Below, piece after piece: positions 23,548 through 29,215 of a stretch of 29,215 nt of DNA. A program made the position numbers and the translations under genes. Every line of letters starts with the position of its first letter. Within the stretch, counting starts at the first letter, position 1. This DNA is from Bacillota bacterium (lineage in GTDB: Bacteria; Bacillota; Clostridia; Christensenellales; Aristaeellaceae). The notes below the pieces were generated by a model. The model was given only the letters and a program-made list of their open reading frames with translations. It ran no database searches and was not told where the DNA came from. The stretch is taken from positions 1 to 29,215 of the forward strand of contig JAEYOV010000041.1 in the NCBI GenBank assembly GCA_023411395.1, given 5' to 3'.

Positions 23548-23576
23548 TTGACAGGATGGGAGGAATCCTGTACAAT
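23548..23576 (+). promoter_or_regulatory. Promoter of the ABC-exporter unit with operator-like repeat in its core
   Basis: A perfect -35 TTGACA (23548-23553), a 17-base spacer and a -10 TACAAT (23571-23576) are present. A perfect 7-base inverted repeat, ACAGGAT (23551-23557) and ATCCTGT (23565-23571), has arms that overlap the last bases of the -35 and the first base of the -10. A dimeric repressor bound there would occlude the promoter. Transcription would begin near 23583, giving a leader of about 220 bases before the exporter ATG. Confidence 0.8.
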
Positions 23577-23605
23577 CAATGCAGCAGTGAAAAGGAGGTG
23601 GCAGT

Positions 23606-23671
23606 ATGACAACCGCTTGCGGCGCCATGCAGAATCGGAAGCCATATTGCCCGTGCCACCGGTCAATATAG
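23606..23671 (+). CDS. Putative regulatory leader peptide (21 residues)
   Basis: This short ORF of 21 codons plus TAG begins MTTACGAMQNRK and continues PYCPCHRSI. It is preceded by the full consensus AAAGGAGG (23591-23598) at 7 bases from the ATG and lies about 23 bases after the predicted transcript start. It ends 41 bases before an intrinsic terminator that precedes the ABC exporter. GGTGGCA (23597-23603), overlapping its ribosome binding site, is exactly complementary to TGCCACC (23654-23660) near its end. Short leader ORFs with this geometry sense stalled ribosomes in antibiotic-responsive attenuators such as bmrB ahead of bmrCD. No homology is claimed for the peptide; the call rests on position, ribosome binding site and RNA pairing. 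Confidence 0.6.
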   Translation: MTTACGAMQNRKPYCPCHRSI

Positions 23672-23712
23672 CCTTGTAAAGCGGGCGGATGCATTCGCCT
23701 TCGTTTTGGCAG

Positions 23713-23742
23713 GCACTTCTGATTTTGCAGAGGTGCTTTTTT
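23713..23742 (+). terminator. Attenuator terminator in the ABC-exporter leader
   Basis: GCACTTCTG (23713-23721) pairs with CAGAGGTGC (23728-23736), a nine-pair stem with one G-U and a 6-base loop, followed directly by six T (23737-23742). It lies downstream of the leader ORF and 62 bases before the exporter ATG. A competing pairing is visible: TGCC (23648-23651) and TGCCA (23654-23658) in the leader ORF can pair with GGCA (23712-23715) and TGGCA (23707-23711), taking up the base of the 5' arm. Another hairpin, GGCGGA/TTCGCC (23684-23699), sits between. Confidence 0.8.
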
Positions 23743-23804
23743 GTGCGCTCTTTCAACAATCCGCAGGCCGCATGAAAAGCAGGCCAACAGAAAGAGGAGA
23801 ATGC

Positions 23805-25550
23805 ATGCATCCACGCTTTGGGAAGTTCATTTCCTACTACCGTCCCCACGTGAAAATATTCACCCTGGATATGGGCTGCGCCCTTGTATCGGCGGGCGCA
23901 ACACTGGCCCTTCCCCTTGTTTCCCGGTATATCACCAAGCAAGTCCTTGAAGGCGCCCCCGCAAATGCGCTGTCCCAAATCCTTTGGGCCGGCGGGCTGA
24001 TGCTTTTGCTGATCCTGCTTCTTACCGTATGCAGCATGGTTTACTGCTACCAGGGCCACTATATGGGCGCCCAGATGGAAGCGCAAATGCGGCGGGAGTT
24101 GTTTGCCCACTATGAAAAGCTGTCCTTCCGGTTTTACGATGAACAGAAGGTAGGGCGGCTGATGTCCATCCTTTCAAGTGATGTGCTGGCGATGACCGAG
24201 CTTTTCCACCATGGCCCGGAAGACCTGATCATGTTCCTTATAAGATTTGCCGGCGCTTTTGTGGTGCTCATCCGCATCAATGCACCCCTGACGGCTGTCA
24301 CCTTTTCGCTGCTGCCGCTGATGGCGCTGTATGCGCTGCGCCTCAATCCCAAAATGCGGGCCGCCTACAAGCGCAGCCGGGAGCGGATCGCCGACGTGAA
24401 CGCCCAGGTGGAGGATTCCCTTTCGGGGATCAGGGTGGTCAAGTCCTTTGCCAATGAGGAAATCGAACAGGAAAAGTTTGAACAGGAAAACCGCCGCTTT
24501 TTGGATAGCCGGAAGGATGTGTACAGGAACGAAGCCTTCTTCTATGACGCGATGACAGGCTTTCCCCATTTGTTCACCCTTGTGATCCTGGTGTTCGGGG
24601 GCATCGGCATCCTCCGCGGCGCCATGGACCTGGCGGATCTGCTGGCCTTTACGATGTACGTCTCCATCCTGAACCAGGCCATTTACACGATGCTGAACTT
24701 TATCAGGCTCTATCAGGAAGGGAGCGCGGGGTTTGTAAGGTTCATGGAGATGCTGGAAACAGAGCCCGAGATCCGCGACCGGGAGGATGCCATTGCTATA
24801 AAGCGCGTGCAGGGCCGCGTCACCTTTGATAACGTCACCTTTGGCTATCATCAGGGGCAAACGCCTGTGCTGAAGGATTTTTCCCTTCAGGTGGAAGCCG
24901 GCGAATCCGTGGCGGTGGTGGGCTCCTCCGGCGTGGGAAAGACAACGCTCTGCTCGCTGATCCCCAGGTTTTACGATGTCACGGAAGGCGGGATTCTTCT
25001 GGACGGGGTGGATATCAGGCAAATCCGGCTGAAGGACCTGCGCCGGAGCATCGGCGTGGTGCAGCAGGATGTGTATTTGTTCTCGGGCTCCGTGCTGGAA
25101 AACATACGCTACGGCAAGCCCGGCGCCACCATGGAGGAAGTGGTGGAGGCGGCAAAGCAGGCCAATGCCCACGGCTTTATTCAAAAGCTGCCCTGCGGCT
25201 ACGATACGGATGTGGGCAGCCGGGGCGTGAAGCTGTCGGGCGGCCAGAAGCAGCGGATCAGCATCGCCCGTGTGTTTTTAAAAAATCCGCCCATCGTTAT
25301 CCTCGACGAGGCCACCAGCGCCCTGGACAACGAAAGCGAACGGCAGGTGCAGGAATCGCTGGAGCGCCTGATGGCGCGCCGTACCACCTTCATCATTGCC
25401 CACCGCCTGTCCACCATCCAAAACGCCAAACGGATCATTGTGCTGGAAGACCGGCAGGTGGCGGAGGAAGGCACCCATGCAGCCCTCCTCCAAACGGGCG
25501 GCGCTTACGCAAAGCTGTACCGGGCCGCCCAGGCAGCGGCGGAGGGATAA
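23805..25550 (+). CDS. ABC half-transporter, multidrug/lipid exporter type
   Basis: This 581-residue half-transporter is a type IV exporter (MsbA/BmrA/LmrA-like) with a six-helix membrane domain (about 15-305) and a C-terminal ATPase (about 335-575). The ATPase is complete: Walker A GSSGVGKT (373-380), Q-loop Gln421 region (VVQQDVYLFSG), signature LSGGQ (477-481), Walker B VILDE with catalytic Glu502, and the switch His533 in IAHRLS. Nothing marks a degenerate site, so it could work as a homodimer. No partner gene is adjacent, but a decayed tail of a paralogue lies downstream at 27729. The start is ATG 23805 with GAGGAG 5 bases upstream. The longer frame from 23706 runs through the attenuator, and ATG 23801 is out of frame. 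Likely drug or lipid export; the substrate is not predictable. Confidence 0.93.
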   Translation: MHPRFGKFISYYRPHVKIFTLDMGCALVSAGATLALPLVSRYITKQVLEGAPANALSQILWAGGLMLLLILLLTVCSMVYCYQGHYMGAQMEAQMRRELFAHYEKLSFRFYDEQKVGRLMSILSSDVLAMTELFHHGPEDLIMFLIRFAGAFVVLIRINAPLTAVTFSLLPLMALYALRLNPKMRAAYKRSRERIADVNAQVEDSLSGIRVVKSFANEEIEQEKFEQENRRFLDSRKDVYRNEAFFYDAMTGFPHLFTLVILVFGGIGILRGAMDLADLLAFTMYVSILNQAIYTMLNFIRLYQEGSAGFVRFMEMLETEPEIRDREDAIAIKRVQGRVTFDNVTFGYHQGQTPVLKDFSLQVEAGESVAVVGSSGVGKTTLCSLIPRFYDVTEGGILLDGVDIRQIRLKDLRRSIGVVQQDVYLFSGSVLENIRYGKPGATMEEVVEAAKQANAHGFIQKLPCGYDTDVGSRGVKLSGGQKQRISIARVFLKNPPIVILDEATSALDNESERQVQESLERLMARRTTFIIAHRLSTIQNAKRIIVLEDRQVAEEGTHAALLQTGGAYAKLYRAAQAAAEG

Positions 25551-25573
25551 GGGAAAACGGCGGCATCAATGAT

Positions 25574-25626
25574 GCGGGGAAGGGTTTTTTGAAAAGAATC
25601 CCTTCCCCGCCCCCATCCTGAAAAAC
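25574..25626 (+). repeat. Hairpin repeat element, copy A (after the ABC exporter)
   Basis: GCGGGGAAGGG (25574-25584) and CCCTTCCCCGC (25600-25610) form an 11-base inverted repeat around a T-then-A-rich loop, followed by CCCCATCCTGAAAAAC. A closely similar element including the same trailing segment follows the chemoreceptor gene at 27521-27575. Both start a short distance after a stop codon. It is an interspersed repeat, possibly also helping to end transcription. Confidence 0.75.
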
Positions 25627-25641
25627 CAGATACACAATTGC

Positions 25642-25668
25642 AGCGCCTGGATATGCCAGGCGCTTTTT
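25642..25668 (+). terminator. Intrinsic terminator of the ABC-exporter gene
   Basis: AGCGCCTGG (25642-25650) and CCAGGCGCT (25656-25664) form a perfect nine-pair stem with a 5-base loop, running into TTTTT. It lies about 90 bases after the exporter stop and before the chemoreceptor promoter, so the two genes are separate transcription units. Confidence 0.85.
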
Positions 25669-25698
25669 CAGAAAAAATGACAAAAAGAGATAATTTTG

Positions 25699-25727
25699 TT
25701 GTAATTGCGCCGGAGCAGTGATACAAT
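25699..25727 (+). promoter_or_regulatory. Promoter for the chemoreceptor gene
   Basis: -35 TTGTAA (25699-25704), a 17-base spacer and -10 TACAAT (25722-25727), in a locally AT-rich stretch. The start point would be near 25734, about 50 bases before the ATG. It looks like a housekeeping sigma-A promoter; I see no flagellar-type (sigma-D) consensus. Confidence 0.6.
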
Positions 25728-25784
25728 GATCATATATTTATTGATTAATAAATTGAATATATCTGCAAAAGAGGGAGCGTTTTC

Positions 25785-27491
25785 ATGCGGAACATCAGCA
25801 TTCGCACCAAAATGTTAATATTCTCCTTTTTGGCGGCAGCATTGATCATTCTGGTATGGGCGCTTTCCGTTTCCCGGTTTGAAAACACCAAAATCGGCAG
25901 CGGGATGTACAATGAAATCATGCTCTCCGGTGAACTGACGGCGGATATTCTGCCCCCGCCGGGCAATTTGATCGAGCCCTACGCCATCGCCCTGGAATAT
26001 ATCGGGACAAACGACCCCATCAAGCGCGAAGAATTGTATACATCCTTTATGGCCCAGAAGGATGCCTATCTTGAGCGGCATGCCTACTGGAGCGAACGCC
26101 TTGCGGAAGATGCACTGAGGCAGGCTTTTTTAGTTGATTCCCACGATGCCGGCATGCGCTTTTTTGATGCCTTTGAAAACGAGGTCGTGCCGGCGGCAAA
26201 GGCGTACAACGTTCTTCAGATGCAGCCGGCCCAGCGCAACCTGAAAGCCGCTTATCTGGAACACCGCACCGCGATAGACCAGGTCCTGGCGCTGTCGGGC
26301 AACTGGCGGGATGCTTTGTTCAAAACCGCGGAAGACACATCGAAAAGTGACAGCATGCTGCTCATTGCGTTTGTTACGGGCGGCCTGCTGCTATGCGCGG
26401 TGATAAGCTGGTCCATCACCCGCCCGATGGTGGCCGCCACCAGGCATGCGACCGGCGTAATGGAGCGCATTGCCGGGGGCGACCTTACTGCCGCCATTGA
26501 TGAAAAATTCATCTCCCGGGATGAAATCGGCCGGCTTTGCGCATCTACCAGGCAAACAGCGGAACGGCTGAACAGTTACCTTTCCTACATCCATGAGATC
26601 ACGGGCGTGCTTAACGCCATGGCCGGCGGGGATATGCGCATCAACCTTATAAACGAGTACACCGGTGAATTCGCGGCCATCAGGCAGGCCTTTTTACAGA
26701 TAGCATCCTCCCTGAACAGCACGCTCAGCGTAATCGCGGCCGCGTCCAGCCGGGTGAATGCCGGCGCGAAGCAGATATCCGATGGGGCGATATCGCTTTC
26801 CCACGGCGTGCAGGCCCAGGCGACCTCCCTGGAGGAGCTCAGCGCCTCCATTGAAAACGTATCCGGACAGGCTTTGGAAAACGCAAACAATGTGCGCAGC
26901 GCAAATGAATACATCCAGCAGGCGATACACGGCATTGATCACAGCAGCGGTTCCATGCACAATCTGCTGGACTCCATGATGGAGATCAGCAAAACATCCG
27001 GCGAAATCGGCCAGATCATCAAGGTGATTGAGGACATCGCATTCCAGACGAATATTCTTGCCCTGAACGCCGCGGTGGAAGCGGCCAGGGCAGGCTCCGC
27101 CGGCAACGGCTTTGCCGTGGTCGCGGGGGAGGTGCGGAACCTGGCCGGCAAATCCGCCGAAGCCGCAAAGCAGACCACGCAACTGATCGAGGCATCCTTG
27201 CGCGCCATCGCCGGCGGCGTCAAGTTCTCAGAGGATACCGACAAGGAACTGAAAGATGTGGCCCAGATGACCGAAAAAATCATGGATACCATCAACGGCA
27301 TCGAAAAGGCTTCGTCCGCACAGGCTTCCGCCATCCAGCAGATCAGGCAGGGGATCACCCAAATTTCCGATGTCGTGCAAACCAATGCCGCCGCTTCCGA
27401 AGAAAGCGCCGCCGCCTCCAGGGAAATGCTCGACCAGTCCACCTTCCTCAAGGAAGAAGTCGCCAAGTTCACCCTGGACGGGGTCGCGTAG
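25785..27491 (+). CDS. Methyl-accepting chemotaxis protein
   Basis: This 568-residue transmembrane chemoreceptor has a first membrane helix at about 9-30, an extracytoplasmic helical sensor of about 155 residues (31-188) and a second membrane helix at 189-211. A HAMP domain follows at about 212-265 (RPMVAATR, then MERIAGGDLTAAIDEKF). A second HAMP-like repeat appears directly after it (LNAMAGGDMRINLIN, about 276-310). The cytoplasmic coiled-coil hairpin has its conserved tip at EDIAFQTNILALNAAVEAARAG, followed by GFAVVAGEVRNLAGKSAEAAKQT. The C-terminus (VAKFTLDGVA) lacks a CheR-docking pentapeptide. GAGGGAG precedes the ATG. No che or flagellar genes are in the window, so it is an orphan receptor; the ligand is unknown. 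Confidence 0.95.
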   Translation: MRNISIRTKMLIFSFLAAALIILVWALSVSRFENTKIGSGMYNEIMLSGELTADILPPPGNLIEPYAIALEYIGTNDPIKREELYTSFMAQKDAYLERHAYWSERLAEDALRQAFLVDSHDAGMRFFDAFENEVVPAAKAYNVLQMQPAQRNLKAAYLEHRTAIDQVLALSGNWRDALFKTAEDTSKSDSMLLIAFVTGGLLLCAVISWSITRPMVAATRHATGVMERIAGGDLTAAIDEKFISRDEIGRLCASTRQTAERLNSYLSYIHEITGVLNAMAGGDMRINLINEYTGEFAAIRQAFLQIASSLNSTLSVIAAASSRVNAGAKQISDGAISLSHGVQAQATSLEELSASIENVSGQALENANNVRSANEYIQQAIHGIDHSSGSMHNLLDSMMEISKTSGEIGQIIKVIEDIAFQTNILALNAAVEAARAGSAGNGFAVVAGEVRNLAGKSAEAAKQTTQLIEASLRAIAGGVKFSEDTDKELKDVAQMTEKIMDTINGIEKASSAQASAIQQIRQGITQISDVVQTNAAASEESAAASREMLDQSTFLKEEVAKFTLDGVA

Positions 27492-27520
27492 GGGACACGG
27501 GGAAGCAGAGGGAAGATAAT

Positions 27521-27575
27521 GCGGGGAAGGAGCTTTTTGAAAAAATCTCCTTCCCCGCACCCCATCCTGAAAAAC
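27521..27575 (+). repeat. Hairpin repeat element, copy B (after the chemoreceptor)
   Basis: GCGGGGAAGGAG (27521-27532) and CTCCTTCCCCGC (27547-27558) form a perfect 12-base inverted repeat; the loop itself contains TTTTTGAAAAA. It is followed by ACCCCATCCTGAAAAAC, the same trailing segment as copy A at 25574. It begins 30 bases after the chemoreceptor stop and may act as its transcription end, although no T-run follows the stem. Confidence 0.75.
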
Positions 27576-27628
27576 TTCAACAGGGGGCATATATTAAGGC
27601 ATTTACCTTAGTCTGCAACGAACAAGAG

Positions 27629-27724
27629 CCGTAGGGCGGGGGCTTGCTCCCGCCGCGTGTTTCGCATATAGGCCAAGATGCATGGAACCGTTACATGCGG
27701 CGGGGGCAAGCCCCCGCCCTACGG
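27629..27724. repeat. 96-bp element bounded by 28-bp inverted repeats
   Basis: The first 28 bases (27629-27656, CCGTAGGGCGGGGGC then TTGCTCCCGCCGC) and the last 28 bases (27697-27724) are inverted complements with one mismatch, enclosing 40 bases of unrelated sequence. Each arm is itself nearly self-complementary (GGCGGGGGC...GCTCCCGCC). It encodes nothing. It has the look of a miniature mobile or palindromic intergenic repeat, and it ends 4 bases before a decayed ABC-transporter fragment. Confidence 0.75.
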
Positions 27725-27728
27725 TTGG

Positions 27729-27910
27729 CTGATGGCGCGCCGCACCACGTTCAACCTTGCCCACCGCTTGTCCACCATCTAAAATGCAAGCGGATCATTG
27801 TGCCGGAAAGCCAGCAGGTAGCGGAGGGAGGCACGCACACCGCACTTCTTCAAAAAGGCAGCACTTACGCGAAGCTGCATCAAGCGGCGGAGGCGGTTGC
27901 AGAAGGGTGA
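27729..27910 (+). pseudogene. Decayed 3' end of an ABC exporter gene
   Basis: This 182-base stretch corresponds to the last 183 bases of the exporter gene (25368-25550). In frame it begins LMARRTTFNLAHRLSTI, keeping the H-loop, then has an in-frame TAA. After a one-base deletion it resumes KRIIVPESQQVAEGGTH and finishes YAKLHQAAEAVAEG before TGA 27908-27910. The exporter has LMARRTTFIIAHRLSTI, KRIIVLEDRQVAEEGTH and YAKLYRAAQAAAEG at the same places. Many substitutions are spread over all codon positions, so it is an old paralogue, perhaps the partner subunit, of which only the tail remains. The match begins 4 bases after the 96-bp inverted-repeat element. Confidence 0.85.
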
Positions 27911-27980
27911 GATAAAATCAAAAATAGCGTTAACGTTTTTTGTGCTGCATGAATGACAATATTTGAAAGGGCTGTATTAG

Positions 27981-28098
27981 AGCCTTCCCCTTGAGGGGAA
28001 GGTGGTGCGCAGCGCCGGATGAGGTGTTAGCTACTTATCAATCTTGAACACCTCATCAGTCGACTTCGTCGACAGCTTCCCCTTGAAGGGAAGCCTTT
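27981..28098. repeat. Palindromic intergenic repeat of about 118 bp
   Basis: The left half has CCTTCCCC-TTGA-GGGGAAGG (27983-28002) and ATGAGGTGTT (28019-28028). The right half has AACACCTCAT (28047-28056), GTCGAC-TTC-GTCGAC (28059-28073) and GCTTCCC/GGGAAGC (28075-28094). The halves are broadly inverted copies around an 18-base centre. Elements with 'CCTCATC-G-CGGCTTCGCCGAC-CTTCCCC' organisation are, from memory, frequent in Clostridia. The 694-base gap 27492-28185 otherwise holds the other repeats, the ABC fragment and no gene. Confidence 0.7.
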
Positions 28099-28185
28099 GT
28101 ATACGCTTCATCCACACCCTATTTTCAGGCAGTATGAGGGGCCTTCATGCCAATCAGTTTCCCGCATGAAGATCCCTTCATCTAT

Positions 28186-28755
28186 TTAAATGCAAAATTG
28201 TTGGATAACGCCACTAGTCATCACATCTGCCATCTTCAAGGCCTCTGCCTGTATTGCGTCATATTCCTTTATGCTCTGCGCAAATTGACCAGTCAGGATT
28301 TGTACCGCCTCGTCTTCGGTCATGCGCAGATGATCAAACAATAATTCCCGCCAGATGCATACACTCCAGAAAGGATTGATGGCACCAAGGAAACATGCTA
28401 TCTCTTCAGCATTCGCGTACCACCTTCTGCGCTGTATCTCCACCTCTTGCGCATCACCGGCCTTTGCTGCGTTTACCAACTGCGCGGCGATAAGAAGATG
28501 CTCTGTGAAAAGCTGCTCAAACCGTGCGGCTATTTGCTTACCGTAAAAAGGCCCTAGTACCATGGCGAAATCGACCGGGTTTTGCAGCAGCCGCTGGGTC
28601 ACGAATTCCAAATCAGGCAAGTTAAAGGCAGTGCTCACTATGAAAAAACGAGTCCAAAGCACATGTTCCGTCCAAAGCCGCCTGAAGGTGTCCGATAAAT
28701 GCAATTGCTCGCAGGTAATGCATTTCTTTCTGGGATCGAAATGTTCTGAATCCAC
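28186..28755 (-). CDS. Conserved helical-bundle protein of unknown function (GTG start)
   Basis: This 189-residue all-helical protein is of a family I recognise from Clostridia and Bacilli, often listed with uninformative or misassigned names. Conserved blocks are LWTEHVLWTRFFIVS (about 27-41), RLLQNPVDFA with PFYG, FTEHLLIAAQLVNAAKAGD, RRWYANAEEIACFL, NPFWS, FDHLRMTEDEA and MADVMTSGVIQQF. The His residues in the WTEH, TEHLL and DHLRMT helices, with nearby acids, could form a metal or haem site in a four-helix bundle, but this is inference. The start is GTG 28755, which has AAGGAGGAG about 5 bases upstream; the ATG at 28782 precedes that ribosome binding site, so it is rejected. No operon partner. 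Confidence 0.82.
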   Translation of the reverse strand: MDSEHFDPRKKCITCEQLHLSDTFRRLWTEHVLWTRFFIVSTAFNLPDLEFVTQRLLQNPVDFAMVLGPFYGKQIAARFEQLFTEHLLIAAQLVNAAKAGDAQEVEIQRRRWYANAEEIACFLGAINPFWSVCIWRELLFDHLRMTEDEAVQILTGQFAQSIKEYDAIQAEALKMADVMTSGVIQQFCI

Positions 28756-28891
28756 AAATACTCCTCCTTTTGTAATGCCCATATCAATTTATGATAAGGA
28801 AGAGGAGTCGGTGTGAACTTGTACTACGGAGCGCAACAAGAATTTGGAAATGTCGCGCCGGGTTGATATGAACGTGATTGTGAATATTAAC

Positions 28892-28981
28892 GCAGGAGGC
28901 GTAGGGGTATTTCGTTTTCCCCCTTAACGCCCCCTGCACCCCCGTTACCCCCTTGAAACGACCAGGGCCTTCGGGCCCTGG
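28892..28981. repeat. Pair of strong intergenic hairpins
   Basis: GCAGGAGGCGT (28892-28902) pairs with ACGCCCCCTGC (28927-28937) with one mismatch, and AGGGG/CCCCT continue the stem inside. A second hairpin, CCAGGGCC-TTCG-GGCCCTGG (28962-28981), has the stable UUCG-type tetraloop. Neither has a clear T-run. They lie in the 395-base gene-free gap 28756-29150. The right part of that gap (from about 29000) becomes strongly AT-rich and probably contains the promoter of the last gene. Confidence 0.6.
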
Positions 28982-29069
28982 GCCCAGGGAAGAGGATTCA
29001 AAAATCTAGTAAATATAATCAATTATATACGATATCTACTTTATAAATCAGTGTATGATGTTTGATTGC

Positions 29070-29098
29070 TTGATTATGTAAGAAATAAAGTGTAGACT
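29070..29098 (+). promoter_or_regulatory. Weak promoter candidate for the last gene
   Basis: TTGATT (29070-29075), a 17-base spacer and TAGACT (29093-29098), four of six matches each, in AT-rich DNA. A perfect TTGACA at 29104-29109 has no good -10 at the right distance. The assignment is tentative because AT-rich DNA gives many such matches. Confidence 0.3.
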
Positions 29099-29150
29099 AT
29101 ATTTTGACAATTATTTTGTTTATTTACTGCACAGAGGAGAATAAGCAGAG

Positions 29151-29215
29151 ATGGGCAATGTGGCAGAAATGAGTGACTTTGGTGCCGTCTTTTCATTTTA
29201 TACTAACAACAGCCT
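29151..29215 (+). CDS. Start of an unidentified gene (truncated by window edge)
   Basis: The ATG at 29151 is preceded by AGAGGAG (29133-29139) about 11 bases upstream. It opens a frame that continues to the window end, giving MGNVAEMSDFGAVFSFYTNN. An inner ATG at 29169 has no ribosome binding site. Twenty-one codons are too few to assign a family. Confidence 0.5.
   Translation, partial: MGNVAEMSDFGAVFSFYTNNS

Noticed and set aside
23706..23804. N-terminal extension of the ABC exporter from ATG 23706
   Set aside because: It reads through the attenuator hairpin and its T-run, has no ribosome binding site and adds 33 residues that do not look like the family. ATG 23805 has GAGGAG at the right distance.
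27492..28185. CRISPR array in the repeat-rich gap
   Set aside because: The repeats are inverted and of different families. There are no regularly spaced direct repeats and no cas genes.
28147..28344. 65-codon plus-strand ORF overlapping the helical-bundle gene
   Set aside because: No ribosome binding site, and it lies antisense to a gene with clear family motifs and a strong ribosome binding site.

Overview
The window is GC-rich, densely coded DNA from what looks like a Bacillota/Clostridia-type gut or anaerobe genome. The evidence is strong AGGAGG-type ribosome binding sites, sigma-A promoters with 17-bp spacers, and short palindromic intergenic repeats of a kind I associate with Clostridia. 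Gene content agrees: a DUF2200 protein, an ANT(9)-type adenylyltransferase, a MarR-GNAT fusion and an orphan chemoreceptor. I see no rRNA, tRNA, CRISPR array, transposase, integrase or phage gene. The taxon is an inference.

Layout. 1-1050 (+): end of one and all of a second sugar ABC-transporter permease. 1058-3791 (-): a frameshifted relic, an MccF/LD-carboxypeptidase-like peptidase and a SEC-C protein. 3959-9758: an acetyltransferase-rich stretch with a GNAT protein, a two-domain GNAT protein, a nitroreductase, an autoregulated MarR-GNAT fusion, a PLP-dependent Cys/Met enzyme, a tandem GNAT and a RimJ/L-like GNAT. 9804-17535 (-): a hybrid histidine kinase, an HD phosphohydrolase, a YtcJ-like amidohydrolase, a small GNAT, a flavodoxin and a membrane GGDEF plus HD-GYP protein. 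17656-21918 (-): a VOC protein, an ANT(9)-like spectinomycin adenylyltransferase, an SDR, a DUF2200 protein, an AT-rich DHFR/RibD-like gene and an RlmD-type 23S rRNA methyltransferase. 22242-27491 (+): a DEAD-box helicase with a terminator in its leader, an ABC exporter behind a leader peptide and attenuator, and a chemoreceptor. 27492-29215: repeats, a decayed ABC-exporter tail, a helical-bundle protein of unknown function and the first codons of a further gene.

How it works together. The window has no single biosynthetic pathway. Its common thread is sensing and detoxification: six GNAT genes carrying seven GNAT domains, ANT(9), VOC, nitroreductase, a MccF-like peptidase, an ABC drug exporter, and several signalling proteins (MarR, hybrid kinase, c-di-GMP enzyme, chemoreceptor). 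The most interesting element is upstream of the ABC exporter (23519-23804). A near-consensus promoter there contains an inverted repeat. It is followed by a 21-codon leader ORF with a consensus ribosome binding site, alternative RNA pairings and an intrinsic terminator, an arrangement that resembles antibiotic-responsive translational attenuation of the bmrCD type. Several start codons were moved from the longest ORF to internal starts that have a ribosome binding site and sit downstream of a recognisable promoter.
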